Assembly: GCF_026151205.1 (NCBI RefSeq)
Contig: NC_087079.1
Coordinates: 11,336,635 to 11,400,634 of the forward strand
Source: Bolinopsis microptera
Lineage: Eukaryota > Ctenophora > Tentaculata > Lobata > Bolinopsidae
Direction of reading: 5' to 3'
DNA length: 64,000 nt
Numbering within the stretch: position 1 is the stretch's first letter; each line of letters starts with the position of its first letter. The position numbers and the translations under genes were made by a program. The notes under the pieces were generated by a model. That model was not told the origin of the DNA and ran no database searches. It saw nothing but the letters and a program-made list of their open reading frames with translations. Shown here piece after piece: positions 45,501 to 55,174 of this stretch.

Positions 45501-47966
45501 CACACATTTGGCTTGATAATTGAAAACTTTTCCAAAAGTTTCAAGTTCATTGGTTAAAATATGGCTGAGTTATGACCATTTTAAAATCCATCGGATATGT
45601 GATCCGAGCACTCAGTCAGTGATATTTGCACTCAATTAGTGATCTCGTCACCCAATCTGATCAAGAGTAAGGCGTTAGCGTGTATTAATGAGGTTCATTA
45701 GGCTTCGATTGGATACCGATGATGACTTTGCTAGAAAGGGAAACACAAATTTTTAGGATAAAAACCAGATCGTGACCTTTTCAGGAAAAGCCGTTCTCTC
45801 CACCACTTCATCCGGTCTAGTAGAGCCCCAGTGAATTGCATTCTGGGAGTTGACATATCCGTTTATATGGCCTTGTCGCTGTACCAGATTTCGTCCTCAA
45901 AGTAGGGATCCACATTCTGCTTGGACAGGAATGTGTTGGCGAAATCTATCCTCGATTGGAAATCACGGTCCAAAAGTTTGTGTTTCTTTGTGATTCGGTA
46001 GGCCCGGTTAGAAAGGTCTTGCTTTAGGATTCGCTGAATGGTTCTGCTGATGTCTAAGGCAGGAGCTCGTTTCCGGGTGCCAATCTTAGGTGTGTCCATC
46101 ACGTCACCAACAACCATCGTGATGTTTTCTACAGTCCTCGCAGTTCGTCTTCTGCCGACTCTTCGCCGATCGTGTGCAGAAAACGTAAACTTGATCTTGT
46201 GATGAATGTCAAAGCAGCTTTTCCGGCAAGGGGGTGGTCGGTTGAATTTCATCTGAAATTGTCGTTTAATCTGAGGGTAGAACTCCCCATTTTCTTTCTT
46301 TAGGTAGACGAACAATCGTTGTTTTGCAGTAAAGGGAGGATAGTGAACCATTTTCGATGATTCAATGGATGGTTCATTCCTTTTTATTGATTGTAAGGAA
46401 CCTGTGACTAGCAGGGCTAACAAGCCCTGAAATGGTGACACCACCATAAATTCGTGTGATAGCGTTTTAGGTGCAGTCAGCTGTATAGGCCGGCCCATAA
46501 GCAGGCTGCAACCAATCAAGCGGTGCATGTGAGCCAAACAGGTCATTAACCAAGTGACGAGATCACTGACTGAGTGCTCGGATCACGTATCCGATGAGTT
46601 TTGAAATGATCATAACTCAGCCATATTTTAACCAATGAACTTGAAACTTTGGGAAAGGTTTTCAATTATCAAGCCAAATGTGTGCAAAAAATTTTGAGTT
46701 CTTAGCTTAAAGCGTTCTCATTTTATGAAGACAATAGTGAAAAAGAGGGAGTGTCACGCCACGCCCACTGTAATTGGGCGTGGCTTACGAAACTTTCAGG
46801 AAATCTAAGTTTGACCCATATCTATAATCTCTGAAATTTGGGTGCAATTTGGAGACGAATTACGTGAGTTATTAAGAGGTTGCGTGTGGGTAGTCACTTA
46901 TGGGCCACCCTGTATTATACAAGAAAGTAGCAAAAATTGCACTGGATGTTCATTGGCAGGAACCATCAGTAAATGTATATCGAAATATGAAGTGGTTACC
47001 CTTACACTTAAGACGACAACTCCATCTATCAACGTATATGTATAAAATTCTTAATGAGGCTGCACCATCATCATTCACCGGTAAATTTTCTTATGTATCC
47101 GGAGGATCACGTGATGCTGAGAGGTGCAACCTTTATATTCACAAATCCAGAACACACAAAACCTTTACATATTTAGGTGCAAAATGTTGGAATACAATTC
47201 CAGAGAACATAAGGACTATAGAATGTAGTGTAAATTTCTCACAATGTATGAAATCTAAATTTATGTCAGATGTAATTCAAGGAGTCTCATCCTATGAAAT
47301 AAACAATAGTTTCGACTATTTCAACACTCTAGCTAAGTGACAACTGAAACAATTTTTAAGGTGCTGGAGTTTTTGTCGGGTGAAAAGGCCCCCTGCGTTA
47401 TATGACCTATTTTCAGAAGTATAGAACTTTAAACATCTCCTTTATTCGTTCCCATTTGTTATCATTGCCATTCTAATGTTGTTCTATACTTCTCTGTGTA
47501 TAACTGTAAATAATATTACTTACGAAATTCCAAAGTGGGCATCTATGTAATTTTCAACATTAATTGTTACCTTCGTGCCCACAGTTCACTGTTAAATCAT
47601 ATCTTATTTTACCACTCATTAATTTATTACTTATTTTGTTTTACAATTTACATGCTATATCCTTATGTCCCTAGAAGGGTGTTCTGCTAACAGTTTTTGA
47701 CTGACTTGAATGTCCTGCACAGCAGATTGAAGCTTCTTAAATTATTTTTTATTCTTATTGTATTGCTGTGTAAATTTGATTCTAATTCTAATTCTAATTC
47801 TAATGAAGTCACACTGAAATATTTACGATAAGACAAGCAAAATTAAAATTAAAATTCTGTCTGATATCTATAGATATCATATGAAAGTGATACCGACCAG
47901 CCATGAGAGTTGTCTTGCACCAAGTATTCGAATAACATCGGTTGCCAAATTGCAACTTCGTCTCAT
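39599..47966 (-). CDS. MRPL46: Mitochondrial ribosomal protein L46 (mL46)
   Basis: The main exon 40285-39599 encodes 228 residues with MRPL46 landmarks: ERPPQY, ERSVYNDFELA, a Nudix-like core (VFLIVKSDDGWTFPHKMVE then SLEEAAVAAV), GVKTFFMKSKY and the C-terminal KDVLKCVEPCL. It has no Met at its start; the frame runs back to an acceptor CAG at 40286-40288. A plausible first exon is 47966-47898: it starts MRRSCNLATDVIR, looks like a mitochondrial targeting peptide, and joins in phase 0, though its donor (GTCGGT) is weak. The total would be 251 residues versus 279 in human. The protein belongs to the large mitoribosomal subunit and has a degenerate, non-catalytic Nudix fold. The 7.6-kb intron is almost entirely a LINE in the opposite orientation. 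Confidence 0.88.
40495..42412 (+). pseudogene. LINE ORF1: coiled coil + AlkB-like dioxygenase + SGNH hydrolase-like
   Basis: One frame runs from ATG 40495 to 41523 with a single TAA at 40708-40710, then continues in the next frame to 42412. The frames meet between about 41470 and 41525. N-terminus: CDQKCKNC followed by a heptad-like coil. AlkB-like 2OG-Fe(II) domain at about 41095-41580: RKTAYFGDFPY, NSALVNYYSTG, metal ligands HSD (41347-41355), TVSLGASRTMQF, the distal His in RHEI, and RISITFR, whose R-x5-R is the 2OG-binding signature. A proline-rich linker follows. The SGNH-like domain occupies about 41855-42412: VYISSSIFRHL (block I, GDS replaced by SSS), VVLLTGTN (block III region), ILPR, and the terminal DNVHLN with the Asp/His pair. 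Esterase domains are known in CR1-like ORF1 proteins. An AlkB domain alongside is not something I can match to a named family. Confidence 0.85.
45275..46912. mobile_element. Mariner-like transposon with long inverted termini inserted in LINE ORF2
   Basis: Termini GGGTGGCCCATAAGTGACTA and its complement continue as nearly perfect inverted repeats for about 350 bp or more on each side (to about 45660 and 46545). Flanking TA dinucleotides (45273-45274 and 46913-46914) match the Tc1/mariner target duplication. With this assignment the LINE frame reads through on both sides. The left end seems to lack two terminal bases present on the right. Confidence 0.88.
45863..46351 (-). pseudogene. Truncated mariner-like transposase, DNA-binding half
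   Basis: The frame from Met at 46351 reads FTAKQRLFVYL, a helix-turn-helix unit (PPCRKSCFDIHHK), an RRVGRRRTART linker, a second helix-turn-helix (DISRTIQRILKQDL) and reaches IWYSDKAI, the place of the first catalytic Asp (usually FSDEAHF). There it stops, so two thirds of the DDE/D domain is missing. The type resembles insect DUF4817-containing mariner relatives. The element must have moved with transposase supplied by another copy. The longer frame up to 46546 is terminal-repeat sequence. Confidence 0.8.
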
Positions 47967-48586
47967 GTCCTAGTTAAAATCATATGTTTATTACTTTTAG
48001 TTATTGGTATAAAGATAATAGATTCAATTTTATTGTAATAGTCCGTGTCTGTAGGCAATAAAGGCATTTATATCGAGTTTTTGGAGATACCTAAACTCTA
48101 GTTTCTCATACAACTCATATTTTTTAACAAAAGATTGAAATTTCATTATAATATGGTCAAGCCATATGGATGATAATATGTGTATTTCGGAATCGCCAGA
48201 AACCTTATTAATCATAATATGATATAAATATAATATCATCATGCATCGATTTTATCAGGTTTAAAAACTGTAGCATGCCATAAGGAAACAGAGAGACAAT
48301 TTTAACTGCTGACGTAGAAAAACATAATTAATTAATTCTGTACATTCCACGAAACTTGACACAATTTCTTTGCCTTCACCTAAATCCAACATTATATAAT
48401 TAATGCATCAAGAATAGGAAACTATATTTTGTGAAAATTTGTTTTAAAAGTACATTCCCAGTGTGAGATCAAAACACAATTAGGGTCACAACAGATCTCG
48501 AATCATAATAATATAGAGGGCCACTATAATTTGGTCACTGGAACAATTTCAGCAACTTTCTTCTTTAAATCTTGTAAATAAAAGCT
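47967..48586. other. CHCHD2 3' flank and MRPL46 upstream DNA
   Basis: About 620 bp of AT-rich DNA between two minus-strand genes. It contains whatever promoter drives MRPL46. No specific element is recognisable. Confidence 0.45.
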
Positions 48587-49967
48587 TCAAGAACCAGGAT
48601 TAGCTAGCTTGCAATCCTTGAGAGCTTGGTTAAATCCACTGCAGAGGGAAATGTCGTAGTTGTTCTGTGCACACTGTATAAAATCTTGTAGTTGAACTCC
48701 ACAGGGTCCACCTTGTCCACCTGTACAAGTAGAGTTATATTTACACAGTATCATATACAAAACAGTACATATACAAATATGGTCAAATTTCCCAACAACC
48801 TTAAATAATTGATTAAAATAACGACTTTATTTTCATGATATGCGGTTCATGTTGAAGTATCAAACCTTGTTGTTGAGGTTGAGATTGGTATGGCTGCTGG
48901 TAGGGTTGCTGGTACGGTTGCTGGTATGGTTGCTGAGGCTCTGAAAAGTTTCAGGTCAGTTCTGGAGCTGAATAAATATAATAGAGACTCACTAGTCACT
49001 ATGCTACTACTGAACTATGCTACCAAATTACCAAATTATAGATGCAACTTATGATTTAAGCCTAAGCAAATTCCTGGAATTATTACCAGAGCAATCATAC
49101 TATACTGTTTATGCAATGAAATGTTAGTGGAACCTTGAGCCTGAGGAGCAGGGGCAGGTTCCTCGTCCTTTCCGCCAGATACCATGCCCATAATGGCATT
49201 AGCAGCAAGATGTCCCCCAGCCACTCCAGCAGCAGTTGTTGCAATTTGTCTCATCATTCTGGGAGAGATTAGGTGTTACGTATTCAACAATTGCTCAGTC
49301 TTCAGATGCCAGAACAGAGCATTATTTTTTCATTCAAGGATCAATGAAATCTCATAAAATAAAGGAAGCAATCCTAAAAGCTGCTGTATAAACATAATTA
49401 CTATTTATTGTAGAATGTAATTTCCCTGCCTTACTATGCATTTGAATTGTACAGTGGTTACTGTACACGGAGGAGAACTAATAAATTAAGTTCACTTACC
49501 CGCCTCCACCTCCACCTGCTGCAGGGGCTGCAGCAGGGGCTGCAACGGCAGAAGGTGCTGGAGCAGGAGCAGGAGCAGCTCGTTGCGGAGGGGGAGCTGC
49601 TCGCACAGGGGCCTGATGTAAAGAATATTATGAAAAGACATTTTGTAATTTAAGCTAATTAGCCAATCATGTTTATGTTGAATGATCAGACAGGTATTCT
49701 GTATTCATGTAAACATAATATCAAAAAAGAACAGCTAGCAAGCAAGCAAAGCCAACAAAACATGATTGAGTTTTAGACGGGGGCTTGTGTAGAAAGTGGC
49801 AAACTAATAAATTGTCTCTATTTAGATAAAGATGGATAATATCCTAAACTTTTCGCATAATATGCATTATCGGACACAATCAACGAACTCACAGGTGCTG
49901 CTCGAGGAGGTGATCTGGAAACAGGTGACGCAGATCGTCGAGAACCAAATCCACTTCTTCGAGGCAT
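48587..49967 (-). CDS. CHCHD2: CHCHD2/CHCHD10 family twin-CX9C mitochondrial protein
   Basis: Five minus-strand exons join in phase to 173 residues: 49967-49893, 49612-49500, 49258-49134, 48940-48866 and 48720-48587. The start MPRRSGFGSRRSASPVSR matches the family's basic, Ser/Arg-rich mitochondrial N-terminus. A long Ala/Pro stretch follows, then the conserved hydrophobic segment MMRQIATTAAGVAGGHLAA, an acidic PAPAPQAQ linker, a QQPY repeat (exon 4), and the CHCH fold with CX9C pairs at CGVQLQDFIQC and CSGFNQALKDC. The family acts in the intermembrane space on cristae/MICOS and respiratory complex IV, and in stress-dependent transcription. The QQPY insert of four repeats is not typical of the vertebrate proteins. 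CHCHD2 and CHCHD10 cannot be told apart here. Confidence 0.93.
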
Positions 49968-50045
49968 GGTAGATAAATCTATGTATAGAGGTTTGTAGTT
50001 AGGCTTGATGTAACTTTTATCTACTAAGAGACTTGTATAATTGTA
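49968..50045. other. Upstream of CHCHD2 start
   Basis: A short unique stretch containing the 5' UTR. A mariner-like MITE begins only 79 bp upstream of the start codon, so much of the promoter region is or adjoins the element. Confidence 0.5.
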
Positions 50046-50737
50046 CAGGGTGGCCCACAAGTCAGTGTGCAAACGTTTGGGCATATATTTCTCAGTCATG
50101 GAGTGTCAAATTGAGATAATTATTTCTGTTATGACTTGATATCATCACTGGTTTGATAAATCCGTCAAATAGAAAATAATAGACAAGTTCATTTATTTTG
50201 AATGAAGTTCAATTTCCGCATTCCAAAATATTTTGAAATATTTGTTTTTTGTTTAAAAATGTTGTTTAATTATTAGATCAAGCCATTTTGTAATACATGA
50301 TGGTCCACCATTAAAATTACTAGATGACCGAGATATCAAGCATGACGAGTTTATTCATTACATGGGATCCCAGATCAGGTGATTGGGTTGACGCAAGGTC
50401 CACACTTCCACACACTCACACAATCAAATGATCACCCAATAAAATCCTTGATAATTTTGCCATTTAAGCTTATTTTCACCTATTTTTTCAGATCATGTTC
50501 CATTGCAATATGTAAAATTGGAGTTTCTAGGATATGCCCCAGGACTGGTATTCAGAGCAAATTAATGTTGATAGGGTGCTCATGCTGCCTCCAACAATAG
50601 AATTTTATAACTTTGGCGAATCAATCCTTGAATGAGTAGTAACAGTAAGCCATTTGCAAAGTTACAAGTCTTAAGCATGAAAAATGGCTAAATATCATAA
50701 GCCCAAACGTTTAAACACTGACTTATAGGCCACCCTG
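50046..50737. mobile_element. Mariner-like MITE with TA target duplication upstream of CHCHD2
   Basis: Termini CAGGGTGGCCCACAAGTCAG and CTGACTTATAGGCCACCCTG are inverted repeats with the pairing continuing inward over about 37 bp or more. TA flanks both ends (50044-50045, 50738-50739). No transposase. The first ten bases CAGGGTGGCC are shared with the mariner in the LINE, suggesting related families. Confidence 0.85.
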
Positions 50738-51835
50738 TATCTCAAATAAGATAAATAAATAAATAAAGTCAAATTGTATACAGCACTTTATCTGCAGATG
50801 TTGGAGTCAGCTACATAATATAAAGAACTATATCTGACACTGCAAAGGATGCAGCAAATCAGATCATGAGGCTGCGCTGTCATGTTAGTAGCACATCCTA
50901 CTAGGGAGATACAGATATAGATATTAAATAAAAACAACCAACATTTGAAAATGAAACAAAACTATAAAAGAAAAAACTGTATTTAAATAATTTAAGAACA
51001 AATTTAAGAACAATTTTAAACCTTTGAAACAGTTAAAATAAATACTTGGATTTCAAATGGAACAAAATGTAGCCGTCACAATTGCTTCATGCTTGTGAGC
51101 CCAGATGTAATTAAGCTTTCTATTAGTTGAGATATGTTTGTTAGTCAATTATTCTCTGACGACTGCAGCACTCGAATGATTTCATCTTAATGAAACAACT
51201 TAGATCATTACAATTACCGTGCTGCAAGTTTCGCAAGTCATGTAAACTGCATGGGTCGAGAGTGCTCGACTTGAAAGTGGTGAAAAGAATACTAAACTAA
51301 ACTTTGACGTCCAGACTCCATGTCCAAAAGTTAGCTTCGGTTGTAGCTTTCTGTCTCAAAACTAAATCAACACATCATCAGTCATCACCATTTACAATTT
51401 AACCGCATATAATAATGTATTTTTTATTTTTGTGTACAAGCTTCCTGTCATGTTCAGTCATAATCATAATAATAATTTGCAGTTTTTAAAACTTCAAAAC
51501 GTCATTTTCTAATTGCGCGGCGCTTTTCAATTTTGTACGAGAAAATCTAGCATGAAGCAATAATTAAACAAATTAGGTAGCAAGATGTTTACAACATTAT
51601 TCATATCAACCAAGCACAGCGAAACGTTAACCATTGTTAATGGTCTGGTCCGGCGCGCGCTATTTCGTAACACTAATTGCCATTTCGAGAAGAAAGCGGC
51701 TCGCGCTACTTTGAAAAATTTAGACGAGTAACATCCGTCAAACAAAAACGCGGCTTACTGCTTAGCGTAATTTTAAATTTGCTTTGCTGTAATTAATATT
51801 ACAAAAAATGTCATATGTGCAAAAAACGCGGCGCT
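50738..51835. other. Intergenic, nothing recognised
   Basis: AT-rich. At 51640-51730 there is a GGTCCGGCGCGCGCTATTTCG block related to the GC-rich dispersed repeat at 56690 and 61340. No gene. Confidence 0.45.
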
Positions 51836-52258
51836 ATAGATGTGGATACTGGTGGGGAGGTGAAACACATTTGTTTACTTTAATAGTGAGCACTTGTTCG
51901 GCGGGTTGAGGAGGTGAAACACATTTGTTTACATTTTTAGGGTAAGCACATGTTCGGCGGATTGAAGAGGTGATACACATTTTGTATTATAGAAGGCTTG
52001 TAACACTTGTAACGCTTTCTTGTTACCCCCCTTTGAAGGCCCCGAATTATTTTCTGAACGAAAGCTCAAAAATAACCGAGAAATCGACCTTCTTATTAAC
52101 TCATTTTGATGACTGTTTCTGACCTAAAATTGCACGAAAAATCGATTTAGCTAGGTTTCAGAACCTATAAACACTTCCTTATCCCTAAAAATCGATGTTT
52201 TATAGCTAATACGAGCAACAAGCAACATATGTTTTGATCCTTCGGTTCTACTCATGAA

Positions 52259-53197
52259 TCCCATATAGAAACACTATTTGTAAAACAAAAAATGGGTCTT
52301 AGAGCAATACTACCAGGTTTTGTTAATTACTGGTACAAAGATGGTACACCTCCAGCAAGTACCAAGTCTGGTTTCTATGTACACAAAATATTGACAGTTC
52401 ATAGTATCATCGTAAAGAACGCATTAGTTTTTATACATAAGCTGAAAAACTTCCCAAGTTTAGTGCCTCCCTCTATAAAGAAAACAATACCTAACAGTGC
52501 ACCAATATTTAACGTCGCCAATCCGGATTCAAGTCTTACAACTACATGGTCAGATGAATATGGTAAATACCCTTACAATAATTCAGTATTCTACAAAGGT
52601 CCACTACTAGCAATAAACAGATATAGTGTCGCAGCAACTTCCTTACCAAGTCTATTCAACCTTAACATCTACAAAAGGTGCATAAAAAACATGCTCATTG
52701 ATCAACAAAACGAGGGCATTGCAGACGAATGGCCCAACTTTATGTTATACAATATAGCGGGACTAAGGAAATCAGAGCGCAACATCAACCGCAATGCTAA
52801 TAATATCTCTGTCTCATAAGCACGCCATCACAGAATCAATTTCACTGCATACCATCTCAGTTACACTGCCATCAATTCGCCAGCAAAAAAGGCATGACGC
52901 TATGCGACTGATAACAGTTGTTAAATTTAAAAAATTTTGGAATAGCTAGCTAGCCGTAGCTATGCGCCTGTTTCCACTCTACAACTATAAAAGGGCATTA
53001 ATATGATAATTTTAACTAAAGGCAACTTTATATGTGCTCAGCTATGCTTTGTTCGACAAGCTCCATGATATACATATTAATCGTTTTAATGAGATCTAAT
53101 CTTTAGTGAGTTTTGAGTTTGAATTGATAACACTTATTATATATATTATTTTTTGAGTAAACATTGGCTGGTACTTCGGGCCGGTCCCCAACCAACC
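52259..53197 (+). mobile_element. 5'-truncated LINE remnant inside the left arm
   Basis: Present in the left arm and absent at the matching place in the right arm (about 56095). A 5-base CATGA occurs at both ends (52254-52258, 53195-53199), consistent with a target duplication. It contains a 175-codon frame (52292-52819) that resembles the C-terminal tail of LINE RT polyproteins only in pattern (YNNSVFYKGPLLAIN, SLFNLNIYKRCIKNML). No RT core is present. Confidence 0.5.
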
Positions 53198-53984
53198 ATG
53201 ACCTAGGCAGTAAAGCTGAACCCGACAGATCGAGGCAATCCTCCTCATCAAACTAGTACTAACACACTTCTCAGATATAAATGTTCTTTGCGATACGTTT
53301 ATTGCAGCTTTGCAACTTGAGTGAAGACCAGAGTACGAAAACACACAGCAGGTTAGCAACTCACTTTTGGTGACTGTTCCTCACGAACATTCTGATCCTG
53401 CAACATATATGAACAAGGATATCGTCTCCTTAACAAATCGAACAGGTACTATCAAAATTTCTAGAGCACAGCATGATAACAAAGTCAAAAGAAACACAAT
53501 GAAGGTAGGTTACCAACACCACAATATAACAATCATACTAAAAACTGAATTAAGTTTATTCTGACGACGGGCAGCCCTGATGTGCTCCGTGATCCTCAAC
53601 GAGCGACCACTTGTAATAGAGGTGGTATGTCACGTGACACCAATCCGTCCAATCACAAACAGGAAGAGTGAGCAGATCGATATCGTGTGTTTACTTTCCT
53701 TATCTTTATTTGACCCTCTGTTCAAATTGTTATCTCTATCACATCTCGGCTCGGTAAGGTCCGCGTGCAATATCTGCACTGCGGTAAACACGCCATGATA
53801 ACGTCATGAACTTGAAATAGTGTGATTGTTGTACTTATATAACCGTACCCATTGCCCACGTACAATACAAACTGTTGGGGGGGGGGGGGGGGGTTGAAGA
53901 TAAACAACCGATCTTGATAGTGTGTCGGTCGGTCGCTCCTCCTATTCAGCAAGCTCAACAAGTTTAGGTAGACCTGGTCATTTA

Positions 53985-54246
53985 AAAAAAATCACTGTCC
54001 ACCTCCCTTAAAAAAACAGGGTTGACAAGTTGGGCACACACGAATGGGCACACACGAATGCGATGTCGCTCAGATAAGGCAATATCTTCGCCACAACTTT
54101 GTTTCCCAAAATCTTGTACCGCTTCAGATAGCCAATGGAGCGTTCCACGTGAATGCGGGCGATGCTTACTTTTCTGCTGGCAGCTACTTCTTCCGGCGTG
54201 AACTGAGTCTTGCTCCACATCACCTCTAGGATGTTAAGTGTAACTC
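53985..54246 (-). pseudogene. PIF/Harbinger-type (DDE_Tnp_4) transposase, last exon fragment
   Basis: After an acceptor CAG the minus strand reads GVTLNILEV, then TQFTPEEVAASRKVSIARIH and VERSIGYLKRYKIL, a signature of the C-terminal end of DDE_Tnp_4 transposases (usual form: QFT-x-EEV...RIHVERAI). The frame is disturbed by a tandem 14-bp duplication (GGGCACACACGAAT at 54032-54045 and 54046-54059), giving two alternative endings. The catalytic Asp residues upstream are not present, so this is a relic. Confidence 0.75.
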
Positions 54247-54410
54247 CTGAAATTTAATTCGCTTTTTATTCCGCTTATTCTTAACTAACCGGACGATGAA
54301 TAATCACTCTACACTCAACTATTACGTGACGTTACAACACGTTCTCTAGCTGGCTCTGAGTAACTGCTTACTGCATGCAGGATTTTAAATAGAAATTTGA
54401 ATAGTGTACA

Positions 54411-54835
54411 GCAAAGCTCTAACCCATGATCCGAAATAAAATGCAGCTGGTAAACAATCTAAAGAGGGGTCCACTGAACGAACCGGACGCGGATTACGCA
54501 CGTTAGATTCTAAGACTAAGAGGAAATTAAATTCACGTCGCTACATGCACAGTTAATTTTTAAGCACGAACACAGTAATCATGTGGTAGCATGGATTTAA
54601 ACAGACAAACAGTGTTATTTGCAGTAGCATCAGTTAACGATGGAGTACGTTTTCAGTTTGCGGGCCTAAATGTAAAGGACCGTCAATGTGGCCAAAAATA
54701 CGATACGAATATGTATGTACGGTACCAGCTAAAATATCTGTCAGTACAAGTATATACAGCAAAGCTCTTACCCATGATCCGAAATAAAATGCAGCTGGTA
54801 AACGAACTAAAGAGGGGTCCACAGGTCCACTGAAC
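54411..54835 (+). repeat. Direct repeat pair of about 70 bp
   Basis: The block GCAAAGCTCT(A/T)ACCCATGATCC...AAAGAGGGGTCCACTGAACG occurs at about 54411-54480 and again at about 54760-54838, 350 bp apart, within the centre of the inverted-repeat structure. Confidence 0.8.
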
Positions 54836-55132
54836 CATTTCAACAGCGCACCCATTACCCGTTATCGATTTTATCAATACTTCCGTATCTCATCTAAAAT
54901 AAACACCCCGCACACAAAATGAATTCCATTGACTTTGAGGGCAAGTGCAACATTTAAAGTTACACAAACTCTTATTACAATTGTGAGAATGATTCCAAGT
55001 TTACATATTTAAAACGGCAATGACTGATTACACAGCACAAATTGAAATTTTGAGTGTCTAACCTGGTAAAAATGAACTGCTCCATGTTGAACTAGTACTT
55101 CAAATCTGTCATGTATAACCATGCTTGTTGAC

Positions 55133-55133
55133 T

Positions 55134-55172
<39 letters not shown>

Positions 55173-55174
55173 TT
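55133..55174 (+). repeat. (TTTA)n microsatellite
   Basis: About ten uninterrupted TTTA units. Confidence 0.95.

Larger units (their letters stand above)
42705..47340 (+). pseudogene. LINE ORF2: APE endonuclease + reverse transcriptase, split by a mariner element
   Basis: The open frame begins after a TAG near 42703 and lacks a clear Met start. Endonuclease motifs: NIQGG, INETN (catalytic Glu), RGRGGCGILI, WIGDVNVN and GDHQAL. RT motifs follow: NYRPISILPLLGKCIE, NQYGFRKDHST, FLDIKKAFDTVSH, GVPQGSILGPILF and the catalytic FADDSAL (44822 onward), then the thumb region. At LNSLDI (about 45270) the frame is interrupted by 1.64 kb of mariner-like DNA. It resumes at LYKKVAKIALDVHW (46915) and runs to the stop at 47340 with the usual tail (THKTFTYLGAKCWNTIP). 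Apart from that insertion I see no other break, so ORF2 was intact when the mariner arrived. Confidence 0.9.
40495..47804 (+). mobile_element. CR1/L2-type LINE with AlkB and SGNH domains in ORF1 region
   Basis: A nearly full-length non-LTR retrotransposon: ORF1 region 40495-42412, ORF2 (endonuclease-RT) from about 42705 to 47340 with a mariner insertion, and a 3' UTR ending in an (ATTCTA)n tract at 47779-47804. The short-tandem 3' end instead of poly(A), an APE-type endonuclease and an esterase-like ORF1 domain fit the CR1/L2 group. The 5' boundary is unclear. The copy carries at least one nonsense codon and one frameshift in ORF1, so it is probably immobile. Confidence 0.88.

Noticed and set aside
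46352-46546. N-terminal extension of the mariner transposase frame
   Set aside because: The segment lies in the terminal-repeat side of the element; the HTH protein begins at the Met at 46351.
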